Part shown: piece by piece, positions 26,811-33,726 of the stretch
How positions within the stretch are numbered: position 1 is the stretch's first letter
How the letters are laid out: the number at the start of each line of letters is the position of its first letter
From: Succinivibrionaceae bacterium
Lineage (GTDB): Bacteria > Pseudomonadota > Gammaproteobacteria > Enterobacterales > Succinivibrionaceae
Direction of reading: 5' to 3'
Assembly (NCBI GenBank): GCA_016284235.1
Contig: JAEEOK010000015.1
Coordinates: forward strand, 1 to 33,726
Length of the DNA: 33,726 nt
Translations under genes and position numbers: made by a program
Notes under the pieces: generated by a model
What the model was told of the DNA's origin: nothing
Databases searched by the model: none
The model's input: only the letters and a program-made list of their open reading frames with translations

Positions 26811-26843
26811 GACCGTGATTTCCTAATCACGGTCATTTTTTTT
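26811..26843 (+). terminator. Intrinsic terminator of gltA
   Basis: GACCGTGAT (26811-26819) pairs perfectly with ATCACGGTC (26826-26834), loop of six, followed by A and eight T. It lies 30 bases past gltA. Confidence 0.92.
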
Positions 26844-27680
26844 GTTGTATCCCTGTGTTTCTTAGGAAAAAAGGCACGGAAAATACCGGATGCCCACAGC
26901 CAATATGTCAGTGAAAAACAGAACCAACTTCCCCAGGATATAAAGAGGCGGAAATCATCCATGAAGACAAATCCGTATGTGCCATTTAAAATCGCATCTT
27001 TCATATCCGTTCATCTGACATTTCGCAGTTATTTTTGCGGTTCTTTATAGATTCCAGTTGAACGTCGCTGACTAGACGCTGAACTCTGGTCCGGAGTGTT
27101 TCCGCAGGTAAAAAATGCATTTCAGATGTAATACAGGTAACTATGCGTACACAAATCCTTGAGTATCAATAGGATAGAGGATGACACTATAGCGGCGAGG
27201 ATAATTCTGAACCCTTGCAAATAATTGTTCCTGGTCAAAGAGTTCAGCATATTTGAAATAAATCAACAAACAGCTGTAGAAACCCTTGGAAAAATATTCC
27301 GTTATTCTGCTTAAAAGCGATCGGATTACAGATCACGGAATAGCCGGTTTTAACTGCGGGATGTCGAATTCAAACGAACGGAGCAGCACAGAAAGCCTCA
27401 TGTGTGAACACCAGTTAAACCGGATATTTTGCGAAAAAAAAGTTTATACCGTTTTTTTTCTATCTCAAATAAAAAAAATAATTGATATGGTTCAAAGAGA
27501 AACAAAAAATAACGGGGAGAAAACATATCAGGATCGTATACTTTTAAAAAGGGTTGTCAGAATCAAATACATAAAATTAATGATGATTCTGCTGAGACCA
27601 TCCATCGAGAATACATAAGCAGTACAGGACCGGAATTTTCCGGATCCCTAGATAAAATTATTTTACTGGCGAAAACGACT
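26844..27680. other. Long intergenic region before the EAL gene
   Basis: About 840 bases with no well-supported gene. It contains the second copy of the dispersed repeat (27061-27214). From 27513 onward the frame of the EAL gene is open but has no ATG, GTG or TTG before 27681. Two short frames (27286-27618 plus and 26792-27004 minus) were considered and not accepted. Confidence 0.5.
27061..27214 (+). repeat. Dispersed decayed repeat, copy 2
   Basis: This aligns with 13243-13100 read on the minus strand. In both, a broken frame contains HF-x4-GNY followed by a Thr and, after a shift here, L-S-I. The origin is not recognised; an old coding element or mobile-element fragment is likely. Confidence 0.55.
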
Positions 27681-29312
27681 ATGAGAATGACAAAACAGGA
27701 AATTATTGACGCCATACCAAGAGCTTTAGAAGAAAAACAGTTTGTAATATATATTCAGCCTCAGTTTAACCATTCAACCAAAGAGCTGATAGGGGGAGAA
27801 GCTCTGGTTCGCTGGATCCACCCAGAAAACGGTATGCAGTCACCGGCAGATTTTATTCCAGTCTTTGAAGAAACAAAAAAAATTCCGGCACTGGATCTTT
27901 ATGTTTTTGACAAAGTTTGCGCATTTCAGAGGAAATGCCTTGATACACAGGAAAACTGTATTCCTCTGTCGTTTAATATTTCCCGCGAAGATCTCATGCT
28001 TCCTGACTACATTGATTCCATGGAAAAGATCAGGGCACAGTATGACATTCCCGTAAAGTATCTCAGGGCTGAAATAACAGAATCTTCAGCCGTCGATGGA
28101 AGCGAAAACATTATAAGAATTGTCAACCGCTTTCATGAAATTGGGTATCTGGTTGAAATGGACGATTTCGGCAGCGGTTATTCTTCGCTTAATGTGCTGA
28201 AGGATCTTGAGGTTGACATAATCAAGCTTGATCTCAAATTCTTTTCAGGACAGGTAGGCGGACGAGGCGGCACAATCATCAGCTCCATTGTAAATATGGC
28301 AAAATGGCTTAACACTCCGGTCATTGCAGAAGGCGTTGAAACCAGAGAGCAGGCTGATTACATGCTAAGCATCGGATGCGAATATATACAGGGCTTTTAC
28401 TATTCAAAGCCCCTGCCAACTGAAGATTTCAGACGTCTGTGGAAAGAAAGAAGCTCCAATTCTGAATTCGCACATAACAGATTCATTGATCGTCTTGATA
28501 CAGGAAGATTCTGGAGTCCAGAATCCCTCGAAACCCTCATATTCAGCAATTATGTGGGCGGTGCCGCAATCATGCTTTATGATATAAAAAACGGTCACGC
28601 AGAAATTCTGAGAGTAAACAACAAATATCTTAAAGAAATCGGTATGAACCAGACCGAGAAGGACGTAATCAGCATGAATCCCTGGTTTCATCTTGACAAG
28701 GACAACATAAAAATTTACAAGGACACGCTGAAAGTCGCTATTGATACTGAAGATGAGCAGGAATGTGAAACCTGGCGTACATATATTTCAGACTGCTGCG
28801 GCGAGGATAAAATCTGCATAAGAAGTTCCATACAGCTGATTGGCATCATGGAAAACAAACATCTGTTCTACATTATGGTGCGCAATATTACGAAGGAAAA
28901 AAGAATTTTCAATGAAATTTACGCCAGTGATCAGCGTTTCAGAGCAGCAAGCGAACATTCAAACATATATGCATGGGAATACAATATAAACACCAAGGAG
29001 ATGCGTCCATGCTTCCGCTGTATGCGCGATCTGAATCTGCCTCCTCTTATCAAGAACTATCCTGAGCCTCTGATTGAGGTTGGAATATTTCCTTCAGATT
29101 ATGCGGACTTTTATCGCAAGCTGATGAAAAAAATTGATGACGGTGTTGGTGAGATCGAAGCAGTTATTCCGCTTACCACTGGTCGTGTACCGTTCAGAAT
29201 AAAATACACAACAGAATTTGATGCAGGAGGTAAACCGGTCAAAGCCTATGGTTCAGCAATTCTAATAACAGATAGAGACATTGTACTCACAGATCCGGAT
29301 GTAGATCCATAA
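27681..29312 (+). CDS. EAL-domain protein with C-terminal PAS-like regions (c-di-GMP phosphodiesterase)
   Basis: This 543-residue protein has an EAL domain at about residues 8-250. The domain would hydrolyse cyclic di-GMP to pGpG. Catalytic motifs are all intact: GGEALVRW (the EAL Glu), SFNISRED (metal Asn), AEITESS (Glu), MDDFGSGYSSL (two Asp), DIIKLDLKF (Lys), IAEGVET (Glu) and EYIQGFYYSKPL (Gln). The remainder, about residues 275-535, looks like two PAS-type sensory domains (for example GAAIMLYDIKNGHAEILRVNNKYL and YAWEYNINTKEM). This order, EAL first and sensor after, is uncommon, and no GGDEF is present. ATG 27681 has no ribosome site, and the frame is open 56 codons upstream without a normal start codon, so the N-terminus is uncertain. 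No membrane helix is seen. Confidence 0.85.
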   Translation: MRMTKQEIIDAIPRALEEKQFVIYIQPQFNHSTKELIGGEALVRWIHPENGMQSPADFIPVFEETKKIPALDLYVFDKVCAFQRKCLDTQENCIPLSFNISREDLMLPDYIDSMEKIRAQYDIPVKYLRAEITESSAVDGSENIIRIVNRFHEIGYLVEMDDFGSGYSSLNVLKDLEVDIIKLDLKFFSGQVGGRGGTIISSIVNMAKWLNTPVIAEGVETREQADYMLSIGCEYIQGFYYSKPLPTEDFRRLWKERSSNSEFAHNRFIDRLDTGRFWSPESLETLIFSNYVGGAAIMLYDIKNGHAEILRVNNKYLKEIGMNQTEKDVISMNPWFHLDKDNIKIYKDTLKVAIDTEDEQECETWRTYISDCCGEDKICIRSSIQLIGIMENKHLFYIMVRNITKEKRIFNEIYASDQRFRAASEHSNIYAWEYNINTKEMRPCFRCMRDLNLPPLIKNYPEPLIEVGIFPSDYADFYRKLMKKIDDGVGEIEAVIPLTTGRVPFRIKYTTEFDAGGKPVKAYGSAILITDRDIVLTDPDVDP

Positions 29313-29350
29313 TCCGTGCGGTTGCACTTTCTGTTTACGATTTTGTTTGA

Positions 29351-29380
29351 AAACCTCATTCTGCAGACAGAATGAGGTTT
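29351..29380. terminator. Bidirectional terminator between the EAL gene and kdsB
   Basis: A perfect 13-bp stem (AAACCTCATTCTG 29351-29363 and CAGAATGAGGTTT 29368-29380) with a 4-base loop. It lies between two convergent genes. The T content of the arms and flanks suits both strands, though no long T-run follows. Confidence 0.75.
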
Positions 29381-29416
29381 GTTATTAGGCAAGAACAGGG
29401 TATCCTCAAAAGTTGT

Positions 29417-30178
29417 TTAAGCCTCCGGATGTTCCTTCAGATAGGCAACGACTTTTTCCAGATCCTCCTGGGTATCTATTCCTGCAGGCGGCGTTATACT
29501 CGCAACAGCAACACTGATCTTCTCGCCGTGGCTGAGCACTCTCAGCTGCTCAAGCTTTTCTATGTTCTCAAGCTCCGATGCATTCCATTCTACAAACTTC
29601 TTCAAAAATCCAGCACGATATGCATATATTCCAAGATGGCGATAGTGAACCTTTTCAAACTTTCCGTCTCCGGCTTTGAAGTTGTCGCGCTCATACGGAA
29701 TCGGAGCTCTGGAGAAATAAATCGCATAGCCATTCTCATCAAAAATAACCTTTACGGCATTCGGATTGAAAATTTCATCATAATCTTCAATAGGAACGGC
29801 CAGGGTTGCCATCGGTGCACTGCTCGAAGCAAGATTATCCGCCACCTGATTAATCAGCACGGACGGAAGCAGCGGCTCATCACCCTGAACATTAACAACT
29901 ATTGTATCGTCAGGAAGATTTTTAATCTTAGCTACCTCTGCCAGACGCTCGGTTCCGGAATTATGACTTTCAGAAGTCATAACCACCTCCACCCCGTCAA
30001 GATTGACAGCATTGGACACAAGCTCCGAATCTGTTGCAACATAGACAGATGAAGCCCCTGAAGCAAGTGCCTTTTCCGCAACTCGCTGGATCATTGTTTT
30101 ACCGCACAAATCCTTGACCGGCTTTCCCGGAAGTCTGGAAGAACTGTAACGGGCCGGAATAATAACAACAAACGACAT
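29417..30178 (-). CDS. kdsB: CMP-KDO synthetase (3-deoxy-manno-octulosonate cytidylyltransferase)
   Basis: KdsB activates KDO with CTP to CMP-KDO for the lipopolysaccharide inner core. I start at the ATG at 30178, behind GGAG five bases upstream (253 residues; E. coli 248); the frame runs nine codons further without a site. The nucleotide-binding [12 protein letters not shown] lies at about residues 10-21. [11 protein letters not shown] (about 95-105) holds the metal Asp, and [24 protein letters not shown] and the C-terminal GIDTQEDLE are typical. It follows lpxK on the same strand with a 67-base gap holding a GC-rich hairpin. Confidence 0.96.
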   Translation of the reverse strand: MSFVVIIPARYSSSRLPGKPVKDLCGKTMIQRVAEKALASGASSVYVATDSELVSNAVNLDGVEVVMTSESHNSGTERLAEVAKIKNLPDDTIVVNVQGDEPLLPSVLINQVADNLASSSAPMATLAVPIEDYDEIFNPNAVKVIFDENGYAIYFSRAPIPYERDNFKAGDGKFEKVHYRHLGIYAYRAGFLKKFVEWNASELENIEKLEQLRVLSHGEKISVAVASITPPAGIDTQEDLEKVVAYLKEHPEA

Positions 30179-30217
30179 ATAATCTCCAAAAATATTTTGC
30201 ACCAAATCTGAATCTTG

Positions 30218-30235
30218 CGGCGGTCAAAACCGCCG
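30218..30235 (-). promoter_or_regulatory. Intercistronic hairpin, lpxK-kdsB
   Basis: CGGCGGT and ACCGCCG form a 7-bp GC-rich stem with a 4-base loop and no T-run after it. It may stabilise or process the lpxK-kdsB message. Confidence 0.35.
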
Positions 30236-30245
30236 GAATGACATT

Positions 30246-31223
30246 TTATTTTCTACTGCTGATTTTACTTGTTATCAGATCCACTATATCGGGCTGGAGA
30301 ACGGCATTAATCGGTAGAAAATAGCATTTGTCGGAAGCAAAATTTCTGCACTTTGCTGCATCCTTCTCCGTCATAATAACAGTTCCGTTCCAGTCACCGA
30401 TTATTTCAGCAAACATTTCCTCTGTAAATCTTGCATGATCCGCAAGAGGAACTGCTTTTACCAGATCATACCCTTCATTCCTGAGAAGGGTAAAGAATTT
30501 TTCAGGATTGCCGATGCCTGCTACAGCAATTACCCTGCCCTTTTCAGCAAGAGGCGTGGCATAGTCCCTGACACTGACCGGAGTATCAGGTATCACTGTC
30601 ATCCGATATTCGCCGTTACCCGGACATTCTCCGTTGCAGATCACTGCATCCGCTTTTTCAAGACGCCATTTTCCTTCTCTCAAAGGGCCCATGGGAAGCA
30701 CAGCACCATTGCCGAAGCGTCTGGAACCATCAACCACGATTAGTTCAACAGAGCGTCCCATGGAATAATGCTGAAGACCATCATCACTTATTATTATGTC
30801 CGCACCGAGTCTCTCCAGCTCCTCCACAGCTCTTTCTCGCTTGGGATCTACAACTACAGAACACTTAAGACGCTGATAAATCAGATACGGCTCATCACCG
30901 CACTCAAGAGGAGATGATTTGTCAGAGATGATGTGGGGATATGATGATGCATGACCGCCGTAGCCGCGGCTTACAACACCGGGATTGTATCCCCGTTTTC
31001 TAAGATTCTCAACAAGATAGATAACCATCGGAGTTTTTCCGTTTCCGCCTACGGAAATATTTCCAACCACTATCACGGGAACTCTGGATGTGTATACCCG
31101 AAATATTCCCGTGCGGTAACACATCCGACGAACAAAGGATATACCTCTGAACATCAGAGAAAAAGGCCAAAGGAAAATTGAAACTGGGTTTCTGCTGTAC
31201 CAAAGTTTTTCAACAAAACTCAT
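30246..31223 (-). CDS. lpxK: Tetraacyldisaccharide 4'-kinase
   Basis: LpxK phosphorylates the 4' position of the lipid A disaccharide precursor at the inner membrane. I use the ATG at 31223 (325 residues), five codons inside the longest frame, which would otherwise begin at a TTG. The N-terminus is amphipathic/hydrophobic (FLWPFSLMFRGISFV). The P-loop is GNISVGGNGKTP (about residues 54-65). SRGYGG, DEPYLI, the DDGLQHY motif (about 146-152) and VDGSRRFGNG are family hallmarks, and TEKDAAK is near the end. The gene leads an lpxK-kdsB pair; msbA, which often precedes lpxK, is absent here. Confidence 0.95.
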   Translation of the reverse strand: MSFVEKLWYSRNPVSIFLWPFSLMFRGISFVRRMCYRTGIFRVYTSRVPVIVVGNISVGGNGKTPMVIYLVENLRKRGYNPGVVSRGYGGHASSYPHIISDKSSPLECGDEPYLIYQRLKCSVVVDPKRERAVEELERLGADIIISDDGLQHYSMGRSVELIVVDGSRRFGNGAVLPMGPLREGKWRLEKADAVICNGECPGNGEYRMTVIPDTPVSVRDYATPLAEKGRVIAVAGIGNPEKFFTLLRNEGYDLVKAVPLADHARFTEEMFAEIIGDWNGTVIMTEKDAAKCRNFASDKCYFLPINAVLQPDIVDLITSKISSRK

Positions 31224-31803
31224 AATAATATTCCGCAAATCGATAAAATTTTAGAATCAGCGTGATCTTAACAAAAAACGAACCGTTTGAAATTCACATA
31301 ATTCGTAAAAGTGAAATTTTGCATTAGTTTCACTTATGTTTGTCGTTAAGAAGCAAGCATAAATCATGTCCTTACTGATTTGGTTGGAAAACGGATCCCA
31401 TTTAAACTTTCATTAATTCGAGAGTTTAAATAGTGATTCCTCCTTATGAAACAGACAACTACCAAAGGAAAATCGCTATGACTGTTTTTATTTTAAAATT
31501 CTTCATTTTTTGAAATGGCTCTGTTCTAGAAAAGTGTTGATGTCGAAAAGTAACATAAAATCGCCATAATCATTAAATGTATATAAACTGTCATGCTATT
31601 CTTGATTTATAAATATATTCTATATGCATGATATTTTATATACATTATCTATATAAATACTCCATAACAAATCAAATAAGACATAAAGATACTAATTGTC
31701 AGTGATTTAGATCATAATTTCATAAACAACTTATATTGTTTCCTATGTAATTTATATTTGCTGAATATAATGATATATAGAAGACAATATAAAGGTGAAT
31801 GAT
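31224..31803. other. AT-rich region upstream of lpxK with an IS end
   Basis: No gene is seen. An inverted repeat AAGTGAAA/TTTCACTT (31309-31316, 31328-31335) lies about 90 bases before lpxK. From 31517 the sequence GGCTCTGTTCTAGAAAAGTG begins an IS1595-type end, followed by very AT-rich DNA up to the transposase stump. Confidence 0.45.
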
Positions 31804-31998
31804 ATGAAAACAATGTTAAAGCCGATAGTAGAAATGCTTATAAACCTTAATGTAGATGAACTGACTGAAATCCTGATGATTCTTACTGGATCAAAACTTG
31901 AAACTGCTATTGATGATCCAATTAAATCATTCAAAGAATTAATACTTAAAAGGAAAGCAACATCATTAGGTGACAGACCATATTGTCCTCATTGTTAG
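31517..31998 (+). mobile_element. Truncated IS1595-like element (left end and start of transposase)
   Basis: The end GGCTCTGTT…AGTGTTGAT matches the ends of the mini-elements at 11028-11308 and 22944-23090. It is followed by the first 64 codons of a transposase-like gene. No matching right end is found downstream, so the element is truncated. Confidence 0.5.
31804..31998 (+). pseudogene. Transposase N-terminal fragment (zinc-ribbon, IS1595-like)
   Basis: From ATG 31804, behind AAAGG, 64 codons run to a stop directly after YCPHC. The helical leader (VEMLINLNVDELTEILMIL) and CPHC at the end fit the start of a transposase whose zinc ribbon would continue CPHCGS. A GTG three codons earlier is an alternative start. 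The catalytic domain is missing. Confidence 0.55.
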
Positions 31999-32229
31999 TC
32001 ATTGATCATTTTTTAACCAGCTACTTTTGATTCAAGACAATAACTGACATGTGAATCTTTTGAAACTACCCCCATATGGGTCACTATAATCCCCCGTTAG
32101 GGAAGAGCCCTCATAATTACCAATTCTTCATGATCTGAACTGCTGTTTTACAATATTTGAGCAATAGATCCCCATCCCTATCTTTCAGCGGTTTTAGAGA
32201 CTTCGTTTTATTGGCCTTGTGCGAGGCTC
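31999..32229. other. Region between the two transposase remnants
   Basis: No gene is seen. CCCATATGGG (about 32072-32081) is a perfect palindrome near CCCCCGTTAGGG; either could belong to an element end, but I could not match them to a second copy. Confidence 0.3.
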
Positions 32230-33604
32230 TCAGGCGGCCTGTCGTTCTGCGGACGGTGTATTTATGGTCTTCTTCCGCCTGCTTTTCGCCATGTATCCGT
32301 CCTCATCATTATGAGCCTGGATACCTCTAAATTTATACCTACATCGGTGATCTGCAGAATACAATGATCTCTTTTCATCATTGATGAATGCCAGATAATC
32401 CTCAAAGTTGCATGGTGAAGCATCCTCATCATCCAGGTTTGTGCTGATCAGGATCAACCGAAAATTCCCGAATATTATTCCATGCTCTTCGTATTCCTGA
32501 GCATCCTTTGGTACTATCTTCAGCAGACCAAGATTCCTGCACATAACATAGTCTGACCATCCTTTTTTCAGTTGCTGACCGTGTGGAACAGTTTCATCGG
32601 CAGCATTTCCGTTTTCATCACCTGTCTTCTGTTCTTTTTCAGTGTGATAAATGTACCTGGTGAGAACATTATCCTGTGTCTTACCCTCTGTATCCGTGTT
32701 CAATTCAAAGTCTTTAATGCGATACATTAACTGCATGTCCATACCAATACTATCGGCCAGCAGACTGGCTGCAATTCCTGCACAGCGTCCAGTATGAACA
32801 AGAGAGGCTCCCACAGAAAAATCCGTTCCCTGCCTGCTGAAAAACTTCTGCTCTTCAACATAAGGAAGCAGAGCTTTCATAACAATTTTGTTGATTGCAC
32901 CACTGAAGAAAGCGGATTTTTCATCTCTGAAAACAATCCTGTCCTGCCTGAGGTTTCCGTCTATGTGAAAGTGAAGTTATGAAGTACCTTACCTCACGAT
33001 AACACTCATTTCCTGATGTAAGATTCTTCTTCAGAGTCTCAAATCTCACAACAGTTTTTGTATGCTTGAATTTTTTTATAGTTTTGTCGCTGTCAATAAC
33101 CTCGAACGGCAGAATTGTTACATCCGTACGGACAGTCCAGTTGGTGTTGGTTACATCCTCTGTGTCAAAACTGCCGGTGATTGCCCGTGACTTGTTTGCT
33201 TCCCACTGCCTGCCTGTAAATGCTCGCTTTATGCTGCCAAAAGCGTTCTTCTGGTTGGCTTTGACTGCACAAAAATAGTCTGCCTTTGCGTCGATAATGG
33301 TGTTCAGTACAAAGTCATGAGTATTCAGTGCATCAAAACTTATGATGGTATTGCTGTACGCATCCGGTGTTTGCTCGATCATTTCCTTTATGGCTTCTGC
33401 TTCATGGTTCTTTACATTACGTAACCGCATGTTGACAGGCATTCCATACTGGTAGCAAAAGATACTGACTATGTCCATACCTGAGGTTTTTTGGATTTTT
33501 CCCTCGTCTTCCTGCTCATACTTTCTCAGATGAGTACCGTTCATTGTCTGTCCGTCCGCTGATAAGTGCAACCTCTTGATTATGTCTGTTTCGGTTAAAC
33601 ACAA
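32230..33604 (-). pseudogene. Disrupted ISAs1-like transposase with long C-terminal extension
   Basis: The upstream frame (33604 to about 32985) carries an ISAs1/IS4-type DDE core: LSADGQTMNGT (first Asp), ISFDALNTHDFVL (second Asp), ADYFCAVKANQKNAF and REVRYFITS. The next frame, open from 32976 to 32230, continues LHFHIDGNLRQDRIVF, the segment that normally follows HW-x-IEN in this family. The residues between YFITS and LHFHID, including the expected catalytic Glu region, are missing, so a short deletion with a frameshift has occurred. The C-terminal 200 residues (…MAKSRRKKTINTPSAERQAA) go well beyond the usual ISAs1 length. The N-terminus is not in a clean frame before the window ends. Confidence 0.65.
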
Positions 33605-33726
33605 TCATTGAGAAATCTGTACCTATGAAAAGCTCCTTTATTTCTGAAAGGTAGCAATATTCCGTCGCTCAAAATCCTTATCTCTACATTTCCCGTGATA
33701 GCACGATCTTATTTTTTTTATTTTAT

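Noticed and set aside
26792..27004. 70-codon minus frame with one or two hydrophobic stretches after gltA
   Set aside because: Its C-terminal part runs through the perfect gltA terminator hairpin and there is no clear ribosome site; a small membrane protein cannot be excluded but is not supported.
27286..27618. 110-codon plus frame before the EAL gene
   Set aside because: No ribosome site, composition typical of random AT-rich DNA, and no recognisable motif. The downstream part overlaps the open frame that is continuous with the EAL gene.
1..33726. CRISPR array, integrase or attachment site
   Set aside because: No regularly spaced direct repeats and no integrase-like or cas-like protein were seen; the mobile DNA consists only of IS remnants.

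Overview
The window looks like a chromosomal segment of an anaerobic gammaproteobacterium, most likely a member of the Succinivibrionaceae or a close relative. This is an inference. It rests on gammaproteobacterial housekeeping proteins (MetK, RlmI, GloC/YcbL-type hydrolase, FabB, an MnmC-type methyltransferase, AsnA, AsnS, CorA, GltA, LpxK-KdsB), on lipid A/KDO genes that imply a Gram-negative envelope, on AAA-ATPase-like/PD-(D/E)XK family genes that are common in rumen and gut anaerobes, and on moderately AT-rich DNA with long, decayed intergenic regions.

Layout. 0.2-2.3 kb (minus): a secreted Sel1-repeat protein followed by an AAA-ATPase-like protein that lacks the usual nuclease half. 2.5-3.7 kb (minus): metK, with a terminator, a promoter carrying overlapping palindromes, and a short leader that can fold in two mutually exclusive ways, one hiding the ribosome-binding site. 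4.0-8.9 kb (plus): a giant DUF2339-like membrane protein with an internal tandem duplication. 9.1-10.9 kb (plus): rlmI-gloC. 11.4-12.6 kb (minus): fabB with a 17-bp palindrome before its start. 13.4-14.2 kb (plus): a stand-alone MnmD methyltransferase. 14.3-16.1 kb (minus): asnA plus a DUF922-like secreted protein without the protease motif. 16.8-19.6 kb (plus): corA, then asnS with a structured leader and a large inverted repeat after it. 20.2-22.0 kb (plus): rtcB-prfH, a ribosome/RNA-repair pair, with gene debris on both sides. 22.4-23.1 kb: a broken AAA-ATPase/nuclease gene and a mini IS remnant. 23.1-26.8 kb: sucCD (minus) divergent from gltA (plus); sucC has a terminator inside its leader. 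27.7-29.3 kb (plus): an EAL-domain protein with C-terminal PAS-like regions. 29.4-31.2 kb (minus): lpxK-kdsB. 31.5-33.7 kb: remnants of two transposases, one IS1595-like and one ISAs1-like.

How the genes relate. Most are single housekeeping genes or pairs. GltA and SucCD belong to the TCA segment around citrate and succinyl-CoA. AsnA and AsnS make and use asparagine. LpxK and KdsB serve lipopolysaccharide synthesis. RtcB and PrfH form a known two-gene module for rescue and repair of damaged ribosomes. No wholly new multi-gene system is evident. The best candidates for undescribed biology are regulatory: the metK leader switch and operator, the sucC leader terminator and the fabB palindrome. 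Next come degenerate protein families (AAA-ATPase with altered Walker B, DUF922 without HExxH) and a family of decayed repeats with GGCTCTGT ends. No tRNA, rRNA or CRISPR array was recognised.
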